Of a stretch of 64,000 nucleotides of DNA, positions 18,594 through 28,047 are shown piece by piece. The translations under genes and the position numbers were made by a program. Source of the stretch: Prodigiosinella confusarubida (GTDB lineage: Bacteria; Pseudomonadota; Gammaproteobacteria; Enterobacterales; Enterobacteriaceae); assembly GCF_002847015.1 (NCBI RefSeq), contig NZ_CP025085.1:2418001-2482000 (forward strand). Direction: 5' to 3'. The notes beneath the pieces are model-generated. The model was not told the DNA's origin. It did no database searches and was given only the letters and a program-made list of their open reading frames with translations. Every line of letters begins with the position of its first letter. Position 1 is the stretch's first letter.

Positions 18594-19895
18594 CTAACCT
18601 GCCTGATGCAATGAGTGTGTATGTCTGCTCTTGCCGGTAATAGGCTGAATGCGCGCCATCCACATGAACAGTGCGCCGACAATGGCGATGGTAGCGCCGA
18701 GATAGAGGGCATATTCATATTGTCCGGTCAGGTCGATGATCAGACCGGAAAACACCGGGGCGAGAATGCCGGCGGTGGTGCCGAACACACCGTTAAGCCC
18801 TACCAGCATTCCTGTGTTCTTCTGGGAAAAAACCATCGGTATTGAGAAGTGTGCCCCCATGGTAAAGCACAGGAAAAAGTTGGATGCCGAGATTAGCGCC
18901 GCCGCATTCCACAGACTGTTGGCGCGGGTACCGAGGATCAGAAACATCCCGGCCAGTAGCAGCCCGGCGATGGGGGTCAGCTTCCTGCCGGCATTCTGTC
19001 CCAGTCGCCGGACAGCGCCGTCTGTCACAATCCCGCCCAGCGGATAGGCGATAATGGCCACCAGATACGGCAGCATCGACAAGATGGCGCTCTGTTTCAG
19101 GTTGATGCCGCGGCCCATGGCGAAGTAGGTAGGCAGCCAGGTCATGAACAGAAAAAACAGGTAGTTGGTACAGAAATAGCCCAGCGAGCAACACCAGACC
19201 GAGGGGGTGGAGAAGATGTCCCGTTTGGTCAGCGGTATTTCCGTATTCCCTGATGCATTGGCGTCAGGTTTCTGCCCCGCTACGATATAGGCCAGTTCAG
19301 CCGGACTGACACGAGGATCTTCCTGAGGACGGTTTTTCCCTAGTCGCTGCCATAATAGACACCAGACAACACCCGGTACGGCTAACAGATAGAACACGTG
19401 TTGCCACCCCCAGGTCTGGATAATCCAGGCAGCGATAATCATCGCCGCTGCAATGCCGGCAGGGCAGCCAACCTGCAATAAGCCGGTGCCTTTGCCGGAT
19501 TCGCTTTTTGGCACCCAGTTCGACAAAAGTGAAAAGTTGGCCGGCACCAGTACGCCTTGTCCGATGCCCACCAGAATGCGTAATGCCATCATGGAACCGA
19601 GCGTGGTGCCCAACGGCGTAAGAAAAGTGAATACCGCCCACCACAGCGTACCGATCATCAACACAATGCCACCGCCGAGACGGTCGGACAACATGCCCGA
19701 TGGTAGCATGGTAATGGCATAACCGATAAAGAAGGCAGTGGAAACCCAGCCAAATTCGGTGGCGCTCCAACCGAACTGTTGCATCAGAATCGGGCCGCAC
19801 ATGGACATGCTGCTTCTGGCCACAAACATGACGAAATAATCGATAATCAGCAAAGTGACAATGCACCAGCGTCGAGACCCTATTGATGTGCTCAT
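18594..19895 (-). CDS. MFS transporter, anion:cation symporter (ACS) family
   Basis: A 433-residue inner-membrane carrier with about twelve hydrophobic segments and an ACS-type organisation as in hexuronate, tartrate and phthalate carriers. The loop DRLGGG near residue 71 corresponds to the MFS DRxGR motif. I chose the ATG at 19895 because it has GGGAG upstream and is followed directly by the first cytoplasmic/transmembrane stretch; a start at 19973 would add an unlikely tail. It lies downstream of the acyl-CoA dehydrogenase gene on the same strand. It probably imports an organic anion; the substrate is not identifiable. Confidence 0.85.
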   Translation of the reverse strand: MSTSIGSRRWCIVTLLIIDYFVMFVARSSMSMCGPILMQQFGWSATEFGWVSTAFFIGYAITMLPSGMLSDRLGGGIVLMIGTLWWAVFTFLTPLGTTLGSMMALRILVGIGQGVLVPANFSLLSNWVPKSESGKGTGLLQVGCPAGIAAAMIIAAWIIQTWGWQHVFYLLAVPGVVWCLLWQRLGKNRPQEDPRVSPAELAYIVAGQKPDANASGNTEIPLTKRDIFSTPSVWCCSLGYFCTNYLFFLFMTWLPTYFAMGRGINLKQSAILSMLPYLVAIIAYPLGGIVTDGAVRRLGQNAGRKLTPIAGLLLAGMFLILGTRANSLWNAAALISASNFFLCFTMGAHFSIPMVFSQKNTGMLVGLNGVFGTTAGILAPVFSGLIIDLTGQYEYALYLGATIAIVGALFMWMARIQPITGKSRHTHSLHQAG

Positions 19896-19980
19896 GATGA
19901 CTCCCACATGGATCAAAAATGGCCGCCCGTCGTTTGTTACGGTGCGGCCATGAGGTTTTTCGTTATCGTTCACGGACGCA

Positions 19981-21147
19981 TCATTTGATCACGCCGCGGC
20001 TCTCAATCAGTGGGCGGGCGATGGTCAGCCGTTGTACGGTACGCGGGCCCTCTTCGAACCACAGCGCACGGGCATCCCGATACATTCTTTCTACCGGCCC
20101 GTAGGGGTTGTCTTCGAAATAACCGATACCACCAAAGATTTCCAGACAGCTATCGGAGACGGTACGCACGGTATCGATGCCGTGCAGTTTGCACATGGCG
20201 GAGACCATTTCAATGTCTTCGCCGCGATCGAATTTCTGAGCACAGTCACGTAGCATGACGCGCAGTGCATGTACCTGAGTTCCCATATCCGCCAGCGTTT
20301 GCTGAATGGCCTGACGGGCAATCAGCGCTTTGCCAAAGGTGACACGGTCTCTGGCGCGGGTGATCGCCAGTTCCAGAAAGCGTTGGGACATACCCAGACA
20401 AGTCACGGCGATCATGGCGCGAGAGTGGGCCAGCGCGTTCATGAAGATATCCAGTCCGTCGCCCTCCTTGCCCATGATGTTGTGCGCTGGGACTTCACAG
20501 TTTTCAAAGCGCAAATAGGCATGACCGGCACCGCGGCAACCCATCATGTGGGGCATCGGATCGATGTAGTAGCCAGGGGTGCTGGTTTCCACAAAGAAGG
20601 CGGTCAGGCCGCCTTTCTTGCGCTTGTTCTCATCAGTGACGGCGATGACATAGGACGCATCGGAGATATCGGTGTGGGAGATCAGGGTTTTGGTTCCGTT
20701 AAGAATATATTTGTCGCCTTTACGCACCGCAGTAGTCCGGATATCCGCACCCGATCCGCATCCGGCTTCGGTCAGCGCAAAGTTGATATAGGCGTCTTTA
20801 TTGGCCAGTTTTGGCAGCCACTTTGCCCGCAGATCTTCGGCGCCATGATCGTAGAGGATGCGCCAGTTTAGCCCGTTGGCATGATGCAGATTCATGCGCA
20901 TTCCGCCTGGTCCGCGACAAAATTCTTCCATGACAGAAAAAAACTGCTCACAGTTGAGACCCATGCCGCCGTATTCCTCGGGAATGGCTAACCGGAATAA
21001 ATCGTTTTTCCGACAGATATCATAATAGGCATCGGGAAAAACATTGGTTCTTTCCACTTCCAGTTGCAATTCTTCAAGATCGTTTTCTGTTACTCGCCGA
21101 ATTCTTTCCTTTAACTCTGCCAGCGTACGTTCTGATAATATTGCCAT
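19981..21147 (-). CDS. Acyl-CoA dehydrogenase family protein
   Basis: FAD-dependent acyl-CoA dehydrogenase, 388 residues from the ATG at 21147 (AGAGG upstream). The family motifs LTEAGCGSGAD (near residue 125) and FGGIGYFEDNP (near 342) are visible, and WFEEGPRTVQR near the C-terminus holds the likely catalytic glutamate. It is only distantly related to the YdiO pair. With the carrier and AraC gene downstream it forms one leftward unit, so it may oxidise the CoA ester of whatever that carrier brings in. The substrate is unknown. Confidence 0.88.
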   Translation of the reverse strand: MAILSERTLAELKERIRRVTENDLEELQLEVERTNVFPDAYYDICRKNDLFRLAIPEEYGGMGLNCEQFFSVMEEFCRGPGGMRMNLHHANGLNWRILYDHGAEDLRAKWLPKLANKDAYINFALTEAGCGSGADIRTTAVRKGDKYILNGTKTLISHTDISDASYVIAVTDENKRKKGGLTAFFVETSTPGYYIDPMPHMMGCRGAGHAYLRFENCEVPAHNIMGKEGDGLDIFMNALAHSRAMIAVTCLGMSQRFLELAITRARDRVTFGKALIARQAIQQTLADMGTQVHALRVMLRDCAQKFDRGEDIEMVSAMCKLHGIDTVRTVSDSCLEIFGGIGYFEDNPYGPVERMYRDARALWFEEGPRTVQRLTIARPLIESRGVIK

Positions 21148-21745
21148 ATGCTTGCCTCTACGCATTATCAATTAATTCTCAACATAAGAACAAATAAGCC
21201 GGTGGATCAGGTAAATTATTCATGTTGTATAATGTAAAACGCCACTTCTCCCGGCTTCATTATTTCATTTCGTTTCATGTCGAGTATAAGCGCAGCATAT
21301 TAATTCAAACCATTGACATTTAGATCATAATACAGGACAAATCGAACCTGTGTGATTATATTCTTATATATCAATATATTGATTGGTCATTCTGTTGGTG
21401 TGGTTGTTATTTATTCTCTTTATTGAGATTGTGTCGGCGTTTTTACGCTGATAGCGCTGTTACTTAAAATGGTTATTTGTAGTAAATGAAATAAAAATGA
21501 AAATCTTTCTTTTTAAATGGAGAAATAAGAAATAATGTTCGTTTTGTCCTGGTGATTATCAAAATTGTCTATCCACTATTATTTATGGGGGTTTTATTCT
21601 GTTGCTGGTCAATGGATTCATTCTTCCTGTTATATTGCCATGAATAATTTCACGCCCGGGACAATAAATAGGGGGTAATAAAAAATGCCTTGCAGAAGGT
21701 ATTGTCATTGATGGATTTCCGGACCAGACATCAACAGGAGTCATT
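21148..21745. other. AT-rich divergent promoter region between two acyl-CoA dehydrogenase genes
   Basis: Nearly 600 bp with no convincing gene. It holds the perfect 14-bp palindrome ATCAATATATTGAT at 21370-21383, which has the half-sites of an FNR box but facing outward, so it is not an FNR consensus site. The base composition is much richer in A+T than the flanking genes. It probably contains promoters for both directions. Confidence 0.5.
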
Positions 21746-22894
21746 ATGGATTTTGCTCTAACCGAAGAACAGGAATTGCTGCTCACCAGCGTTCGGGAAC
21801 TTATCAGCCGTGATTTCCCCGAAACGTATTTCAAGACATGTGATGAGCAGCGTCGATTCCCACGAGAGTTTTTCACGGCACTGGCGGATAGCGGCATCAG
21901 TTTGTTGGGCATTTCTGAAGAATTAGGCGGTGTACCAGCGGATATGCAAACGCAGATGCTGGTGCTGGAAGAAATTGCCCGCATGGGCGCGCCTGCTTAC
22001 ATCATGACGGAAGGGCAATGTATCCACAATATGCGGTGTTTCGGCAACGCCGAACAACTGGCTAAAACGGCGCAAGCCGGTTTGACCGGGATTCCAGCCT
22101 ATTCTCTGGCCTTTACCGAGCCGCAAGCCGGGTCGGACAATAACCGCATTGCCACCCTCTACACCCGTAAAAATGGCAAGGTGTACCTCAATGGGCAAAA
22201 GACTTTTATCACTGGCGCTAAAGATCTTCCCTACATGCTGGTGTTGGCGCGCAACCCGGAACCGCAAGACCCTAAACGTTGCTTTACGTTGTGGTGGTTA
22301 GATCCGAACTCCCCCGGCGTCAAGCGCAATGACCTGCATAAAGTCGGCTGGCATATGATCAGCAATTGTGAAGTGTTCCTCGATAACGTGGAAGTGTCGG
22401 AAGAGGATATGGTCGGCCGTGAGGGTTGGGGGTTTATCCACATGATGGAAAACTTCGAAATCGAACGGTTGGTGATAGCCGCTCATTCGTTAGGGGTGGC
22501 GGAATGCGCCTTCGAAGACGCGGCCCGCTACGCCAATCAGCGTGTTCAGTTTGAAAAGACTATCGGCCAGTTCCAGATGATTCAACTCAAACTGACCCAA
22601 ATGGCCATCAAAATCCAGAATATGAAAAACTTCGTTTACCGCGTGGCCTGGGAGTGTGATAACGGTTTGCCGATGCGTTTGTCGGCGCCGATGTGCAAGG
22701 TCTATTGCGCCCAGTCCGCCTGTGAAGTGGTGGATGACGCCATGCAAATCCTGGGCGGCCTCGGCTACACCGATGACAGCCGGATTTCCCGTTTCTGGCG
22801 TGATGTCCGGGTTAACCGTATTGGCGGCGGCACTGATGAGATTATGGTTTATATCTCCGCACGCCAGATCCTCAAACAATACGAGGACAAATAA
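21746..22894 (+). CDS. Acyl-CoA dehydrogenase, YdiO paralogue
   Basis: A 382-residue acyl-CoA dehydrogenase closely similar to YdiO at 8722 over its whole length, beginning with the same MDF-LTEEQELLL pattern and sharing KNGKVYLNGQKTFITGAK. The catalytic glutamate is in IGGGTDEIM. The differences are spread evenly, so it is an old duplicate or a horizontally acquired homologue, not a recent copy. It is followed after 86 bp by the desulfoferrodoxin gene on the same strand. YdiQR are plausible electron partners. A good AGGAG precedes the start. Confidence 0.92.
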   Translation: MDFALTEEQELLLTSVRELISRDFPETYFKTCDEQRRFPREFFTALADSGISLLGISEELGGVPADMQTQMLVLEEIARMGAPAYIMTEGQCIHNMRCFGNAEQLAKTAQAGLTGIPAYSLAFTEPQAGSDNNRIATLYTRKNGKVYLNGQKTFITGAKDLPYMLVLARNPEPQDPKRCFTLWWLDPNSPGVKRNDLHKVGWHMISNCEVFLDNVEVSEEDMVGREGWGFIHMMENFEIERLVIAAHSLGVAECAFEDAARYANQRVQFEKTIGQFQMIQLKLTQMAIKIQNMKNFVYRVAWECDNGLPMRLSAPMCKVYCAQSACEVVDDAMQILGGLGYTDDSRISRFWRDVRVNRIGGGTDEIMVYISARQILKQYEDK

Positions 22895-22980
22895 CAGGCG
22901 GTGCGGCAGACAACCAGGACGCTAATTGATAATGGTCATTATCACCCTGATCCCCATTTTCTGTCTGACAGGAGGTACTA

Positions 22981-23532
22981 ATGATATCGCCTTCCCCGGC
23001 ATGGAAAACCACGAAGACCGCACAACGCCGTACCCGGATCAGGAATAGCACCAAACCGGGGTTTATCGTACCAGAACCGATCTTCTATCGTTGTGGGCAG
23101 TGTCGGCGACTGGTCGTACAGACAACCCTGTCGGAAGCGGCTACGCCAGTCTCCTGTTGTGGTACACCCATGTCGCAGTTGGTGGCGCAGGAGGCGGATT
23201 CGTCGTTGGCCGGTATTCACCGTATCACCATGGTTGTATCCGGCGGCTTCGACTCCAACGCCTTGTCTGTCACGGTAGGTGAACCGCCTCACCCGATGGA
23301 AACCGGACATTATCTGGAATGGATTTACCTCTATACCTTTCAGGGAGGACAAATCAAATTCATGTTGCCCGGTGATCTGCCGTCAGCACTATTTTCGCTG
23401 GCGGAAAAGGATGCCTATGTCTATTGCGACCGCGCTGTCTGTAAGGGCAAGCGCTGCAAGTTCAATTGTAAGCGCGGTTTTTGCGTTTTTTGTTACTGTA
23501 GTCAGCATGGATTATGGCGCAGTGCTTTTTAG
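22981..23532 (+). CDS. Desulfoferrodoxin-type superoxide reductase with Cys-rich insertion
   Basis: A 183-residue protein with the two metal sites of desulfoferrodoxin. Centre I (rubredoxin-like) is Cys38, Cys41, Cys59 and Cys60. Centre II, which reduces superoxide, is His80, His104 (PHPM), His110 (GHYLEWI), Cys173 and His176 (CSQHGLW). Between the last strand and the CxxH motif there is an extra segment of about 24 residues with additional cysteines at 149, 154, 159, 163, 168 and 171, which I do not know in the family. There is also a basic N-terminal extension of about 30 residues. A perfect AGGAGGT precedes the ATG. It follows the YdiO paralogue. The catalytic function is inferred; the insertion could bind another cluster or zinc. 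Confidence 0.82.
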   Translation: MISPSPAWKTTKTAQRRTRIRNSTKPGFIVPEPIFYRCGQCRRLVVQTTLSEAATPVSCCGTPMSQLVAQEADSSLAGIHRITMVVSGGFDSNALSVTVGEPPHPMETGHYLEWIYLYTFQGGQIKFMLPGDLPSALFSLAEKDAYVYCDRAVCKGKRCKFNCKRGFCVFCYCSQHGLWRSAF

Positions 23533-23790
23533 ACCATGTCCGCTTTAGGCCATGTCCGCATATAGATGAAAGAGGACTACATGCAATACTGATACTGGCT
23601 ATTCAGTTGTGAAGACTGATATATATGGCTGTGACTGTTCTTTCAGAACCGCGGATACCCCATTTGTAATGAAAGGGTGTTTATATATTTGCCTGGATTT
23701 ACAGGATATTGTTTTATCCATCTTACTTTCTGCTGATAATCAGCGTGTCAGTGCGCTGAATTATCCTGCTTTTTTATAAGGGGAAAAAAC

Positions 23791-24657
23791 ATGTTACCGT
23801 CATTACGCGCGTTGGTGGCTTTTGAGACGGTCGCGAAATTGGGTTCTATTGGCGCGGCGGCCAGAGAGCTGCATGTCACCCAGGCCGCCGTGAGCCAGCA
23901 GTTGAAAAGCCTGGAGGATTATCTCGACTGCGCCCTGTTTGAGCGTAGCCAGCGAGGTGTGGTATTGACGGCGGTGGCCCAGCAATACCTGCCGGTGGTG
24001 ACTGGCTCCTTGCAGCACTTGCGGCTACAGACGGAAGTGCTGTTTGGTAAGCAACAACCTGATGTTTTGCGCGTTAAGGCCAATCATTCCATTGGTCATA
24101 ACTGGCTGATCCCCAACCTTAACGATTTTATTACCAAGTTCCCTTTTATCCGTCTGGATCTCACCCTGGTGGATTGGCCGTCCCGTGAACCTTGTACTGA
24201 TGCCGACGTGGAAATTACCAACGGTTTTATCGAAACTGAACATACCCGTGCTGAGCGGTTGTTTCAGGAGTCATGGCTGATGGTGTGCTCGCCTTGCTTT
24301 AAAGCCCTGCATGCCGAAGCGTTATCAAAAGGCGACTTGTCTTCATTACCGGCCATTCAGGTTAAAGGCTATGAAGAGAGCTGGATGCAATGGTTGGCAC
24401 ATAACAAGATGGTGCCTGTCGCCCCCAATATTCAGTTGGAATTAAGTAACTCGCTGCATGCCCTGGAAGCGGTAAAGCAGGGGATTGGGATACTACTGGT
24501 GCGTTCGCTTGTCGCGGCGCGAGATTTGCAGGCCGGGTATGTGGTTGAAGCGTTACCGGGTTCGATGCCTTCAGAGTCCGGTCATTATCTGATCACGGCC
24601 AACAAGCGGGATGCCAAAGTGAACTTTTTCTGCGACTGGTTACATCAGCAAAATTAG
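23791..24657 (+). CDS. LysR-family transcriptional regulator (GcvA-like)
   Basis: A 288-residue LysR-type regulator with an N-terminal helix-turn-helix (AARELHVTQAAVSQQLKSLE at about residues 22-41) typical of the GcvA/AmpR branch, and a C-terminal effector domain. AAGGGG lies before the ATG. It is 149 bp upstream of the sugar-type ABC transporter genes on the same strand and is the obvious candidate regulator for them; it may equally serve the preceding acyl-CoA dehydrogenase/superoxide reductase pair. Confidence 0.88.
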   Translation: MLPSLRALVAFETVAKLGSIGAAARELHVTQAAVSQQLKSLEDYLDCALFERSQRGVVLTAVAQQYLPVVTGSLQHLRLQTEVLFGKQQPDVLRVKANHSIGHNWLIPNLNDFITKFPFIRLDLTLVDWPSREPCTDADVEITNGFIETEHTRAERLFQESWLMVCSPCFKALHAEALSKGDLSSLPAIQVKGYEESWMQWLAHNKMVPVAPNIQLELSNSLHALEAVKQGIGILLVRSLVAARDLQAGYVVEALPGSMPSESGHYLITANKRDAKVNFFCDWLHQQN

Positions 24658-24806
24658 TCAACTCCCCCTATAGTTTCTGATCCTCACACCATTATCCCCC
24701 AATAAAATCTTATGACTGGTATTGGAAAATATAACGTCACGGCAAACAAGTCTGTCATAGAGGCTGCATAGGATATGCCCAACACATAACAACAGCAGCG
24801 CGTCCC

Positions 24807-25691
24807 ATGAAGATAAATTTTCAATCATTGACGGTGAAGATCAGGGTGCTGATATTTATCGCGCCTTTGATGGTGCCGCTGCTGACTTTCTGGCTGATTC
24901 CTTTTGGCTGGAGTGTCTATATCAGTTTTACCGATTGGGACTATATCTCGCCTCATTATCATTACGTTGGTTTTGATAATTATCAGTACATGCTGGAAGA
25001 CAGCGGCTTTCATCAGGCGTTGCTCAATACCTTCTGGTTCGCGCTGGGCGTGGTCATTCCAACCGTGGTCCTCGGATTGATGTTTGCCCTGTTGTTGCAT
25101 AAGAAATTTGCCGGCAGTCAGTTTTACCGGGCCGTCATTTTCTCGCCGTGGATCACGCCAACCGTGGCGGTTTCAATTGTGTGGTCTTGGGTGTTCGAAA
25201 CCAAGAACGGTTTGGCCAACCTGCTACTCACCAGGATGCACATTGCCCCGATTCCCTGGCTGGAAAACGGCAATAGCGCGATGGTGGCGGTTATTATTGT
25301 GACCGTTTGGCAGGCCATTGGCTGGACCATGCTGTTTTATATCAGCGCGCTGAACAAGATCCCCGTATCGCTCTATGAAGCCTCATTAATTGATGGTTGC
25401 AGCCCGATGACGCGTTTTTTCAAAATCACGCTACCACTGATTTCTCCCACCACTTTTTTTCTGGTGATCGTCAATATGATCACGGCGATACAAGCGTTTG
25501 ACCAGTTCCAGATCCTGACTCAGGGAGGGCCAAGTGGCACCACCCGAACCTTGCTTTATCTGTTCTATCAGCAGGCATTCGAGCAATACAACATGGGACC
25601 AGCTGCGGCAACGTCACTGATTATTCTGCTGATAACGGGTGTGCTCACCCTCCTTAATACCTTGATGGGTAAACGTTGGGTGTACTACTAA
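24807..25691 (+). CDS. ABC transporter permease, UgpA-like
   Basis: Inner-membrane subunit of a carbohydrate-type (CUT1) ABC importer, 294 residues and six predicted membrane segments. The EAA loop that contacts the ATPase is visible as EASLIDGCSPM near residue 191. The closest recalled relatives are UgpA-type permeases for glycerol 3-phosphate and glycerophosphodiesters, though the CUT1 group also covers many sugars. First gene of a six-gene unit (permease, permease, binding protein, PHP hydrolase, HAD phosphatase, ATPase). Confidence 0.9.
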   Translation: MKINFQSLTVKIRVLIFIAPLMVPLLTFWLIPFGWSVYISFTDWDYISPHYHYVGFDNYQYMLEDSGFHQALLNTFWFALGVVIPTVVLGLMFALLLHKKFAGSQFYRAVIFSPWITPTVAVSIVWSWVFETKNGLANLLLTRMHIAPIPWLENGNSAMVAVIIVTVWQAIGWTMLFYISALNKIPVSLYEASLIDGCSPMTRFFKITLPLISPTTFFLVIVNMITAIQAFDQFQILTQGGPSGTTRTLLYLFYQQAFEQYNMGPAAATSLIILLITGVLTLLNTLMGKRWVYY

Positions 25692-25701
25692 AGGCGGCGT
25701 T

Positions 25702-26661
25702 ATGACAATGCAATCAATTGATCTTTCAGTTGGAAATAACCAGGGCTCAGCCAGAGTCATGTCAGGGGAAATCAGGGAAATTTCATCCGATACTGCATTC
25801 GTTGACCGCGAAAAAATCACGGTGCGTCGCAAGATTTTTCCAGCGGCGACCATCGCCAGACATGTTTTCCTGGTTTTTTCCGGCCTGATTATGTTGTTCC
25901 CGTTCATCTGGATGTTATCGGGGTCGATGAAGTCCAATAGTGAGATTTTCAGCAATCCGTTGAACATTATTCCCAGGCATTTCCGCTGGGAAAATTTTGT
26001 GACAACCTTCCAGCTGGCGCCTTTTGGTCAGTACATTTTCAACAGTTTTACTGTGGCATTTTTCACAACGCTGATGGTTATCATTAACTCGTCGATGTTT
26101 GCCTATGCCATCACGCAGTTGCGTTTTCGTAGTCGAACGTTGCTTTATTTGGTGGTTATGGGCTGCTACATGCTGCCCGGTGCCGTGACCTATATCCCGT
26201 CTTACATCATCCTGGCCAAAATGGGGCTGCTGGACAGTCATACCGGACTGATTTTTTCCAGCGCCGCCAGTGTGTTTGGCGTGTTCTACCTGCGCCAGGT
26301 GTTTTTGAAAATCCACCCGTCGCTGGTGGAAGCCGCCCGCATTGATGGCGCCGGTGAGTTGAAAATTCTTTGGGCAATCGTTTTGCCACAGTGCAAGGCC
26401 GCCATTGCGACGCTGTCCTTGATCACCTTTATCACGGAATACAATAGCTACATGTGGCCGAGCCTGGTTATCACCACTCAGGACCGGCATCTAATCGCAG
26501 TAGGAATACGTCAGTTCTTTATTGCGCAAGGTAACTATGGCCTTAACTGGTCGCAGATTATGGCGGCCAGCACTATTGCTGTGGTGCCTTTGTTGGTTCT
26601 TTTCATGGTATGTCAAAAAACGATTTTATCCGGCATTGCCGATAACGGTGTTAAAGAGTGA
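25702..26661 (+). CDS. ABC transporter permease, UgpE-like
   Basis: Second permease of the CUT1 importer, 319 residues, with a cytoplasmic N-terminal extension of about 50 residues before the first membrane segment and an EAA loop EAARIDGAGELK near residue 213. It starts 10 bp after the first permease with AAAGGCGG upstream. The extension is longer than in most UgpE proteins. Confidence 0.9.
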   Translation: MTMQSIDLSVGNNQGSARVMSGEIREISSDTAFVDREKITVRRKIFPAATIARHVFLVFSGLIMLFPFIWMLSGSMKSNSEIFSNPLNIIPRHFRWENFVTTFQLAPFGQYIFNSFTVAFFTTLMVIINSSMFAYAITQLRFRSRTLLYLVVMGCYMLPGAVTYIPSYIILAKMGLLDSHTGLIFSSAASVFGVFYLRQVFLKIHPSLVEAARIDGAGELKILWAIVLPQCKAAIATLSLITFITEYNSYMWPSLVITTQDRHLIAVGIRQFFIAQGNYGLNWSQIMAASTIAVVPLLVLFMVCQKTILSGIADNGVKE

Positions 26662-27951
26662 ATGGATATGAAACTGAAAAAACTCGCAATAATATGTACA
26701 AGTTTTGCTATGGGTTCGCTGGTTGTTGCCGGAAATGCGTCCGCTCAAACCGAGGTCGACTTCTGGTACTCAGGTGGCACCAAGCCTCAGCAGATGATGA
26801 CCAAACTGATTGACGAATTTAACAGTCGTCAGCATGACTATGTCATCAAAGGCGCGTTGCAGGGTAATTACGCCGAGACTTTCCAGAAGTTACAGGCGGG
26901 CATGGCGTCTAAAACAGCGCCGGAATTTGCCCTGTTGGCGGCGGATCAAGCTGAATCCATGGCACACCGGGGACTGGTTCGTGATCTTCGCCCGTATATG
27001 GATAACGCCTTCCATTTTGATGATTTTATCAGTGCTTTCCGTCAGCAAGTGACCTACCCGGACGGTACTGTCTATGGCTTGCCAGCTTACGGTACCACAC
27101 AAATTTTCTACTACAACAAGGCGAAGCTGGCTGAGTACGGCTTCACGCCAGCCGATTTGGCAACCTGGCAAGGTGTGGCTAAAGTGGCGGCCAAAGTCAC
27201 CAGGAAAGACGCCAGCGGCAATACTGTCTATTACGGTTGGGAGCCGATGTGGGGCAAGGACAACATGATCGATGCCGCGCTTTCCAACGGGGGCAAGATC
27301 ATTAGTGATGACGGCAAAACCGTACTGATCGACTCTCCACAGTGGGTCACGGTGTGGGAGAGCTTCCGCACATGGCTGCATAAAGACAATATCATGCGTA
27401 TCCACCACGGTGGTCAGGGTTGGGAATACTGGTACAAAACCATTGATGATGTGATGAAAAACCAGGCGCTCGGTTATACGGGTTCTTCTGGCGATCAGGG
27501 CGATCTGGATTTCACCAGGCTTGCCGCGACGACTCAGCCTGGCTGGGGCAATCATCCGGCGGCACCTCAGGCGGGAGCGTTGGTTTTTGTGATGCCAAAA
27601 GGGACTGATGAGAAGGCCGCCAGGGGCGCTTTTGAATTTATGAAATTTTACACCAATGCGGAAAATACCGCGCGCTGGTCGATGTTTACCGGTTATATCC
27701 CGGTGCGGAACAGCGCGAAGGACGTAGCGGAGTATCAGGCATATACCAAAAAGAACCCACAGGCGCTGATCCCGTTGGAACAGGCGACGACAGCCAGCAA
27801 AGACTTCCTTGATCCGACAAATGGCCAGATTGGTGATGCGTTAGCGATTGCGGCTGATCAAGTCGAAATCGAAAATATCCCCGCTGAGAAAGCGCTGAAA
27901 CAAGCTGCCAAACGTGCTCAGCGTGCGCTGGATCGCGTTAACCACCCTTAA
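26662..27951 (+). CDS. Extracellular solute-binding protein of CUT1 ABC importer (UgpB-like)
   Basis: Periplasmic binding protein, 429 residues. The N-terminus is a clear signal peptide (MDMKLKKLAIICTSFAMGSL, cleavage predicted after NASA about residue 28), followed by a family 1 binding-protein fold beginning TEVDFWYSGG. The start at 26662 directly follows the permease stop (TGA-ATG); a second ATG at 26668 is equally possible. UgpB-type proteins bind glycerol 3-phosphate or glycerophosphocholine, but the ligand here cannot be read from sequence. Confidence 0.9.
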   Translation: MDMKLKKLAIICTSFAMGSLVVAGNASAQTEVDFWYSGGTKPQQMMTKLIDEFNSRQHDYVIKGALQGNYAETFQKLQAGMASKTAPEFALLAADQAESMAHRGLVRDLRPYMDNAFHFDDFISAFRQQVTYPDGTVYGLPAYGTTQIFYYNKAKLAEYGFTPADLATWQGVAKVAAKVTRKDASGNTVYYGWEPMWGKDNMIDAALSNGGKIISDDGKTVLIDSPQWVTVWESFRTWLHKDNIMRIHHGGQGWEYWYKTIDDVMKNQALGYTGSSGDQGDLDFTRLAATTQPGWGNHPAAPQAGALVFVMPKGTDEKAARGAFEFMKFYTNAENTARWSMFTGYIPVRNSAKDVAEYQAYTKKNPQALIPLEQATTASKDFLDPTNGQIGDALAIAADQVEIENIPAEKALKQAAKRAQRALDRVNHP

Positions 27952-28047
27952 TCTGAGAAATAGCTGGTGGTGATGGCTGGGCTATTACCGACATCACCGC
28001 CTGCTATGACCGGTTGTCCGGATTTCCCTACCGAGAAAGAGGTAACT

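Noticed and set aside
21370..21383. ATCAATATATTGAT considered as an FNR box
   Set aside because: The half-sites face outward; an FNR site reads TTGAT-N4-ATCAA.
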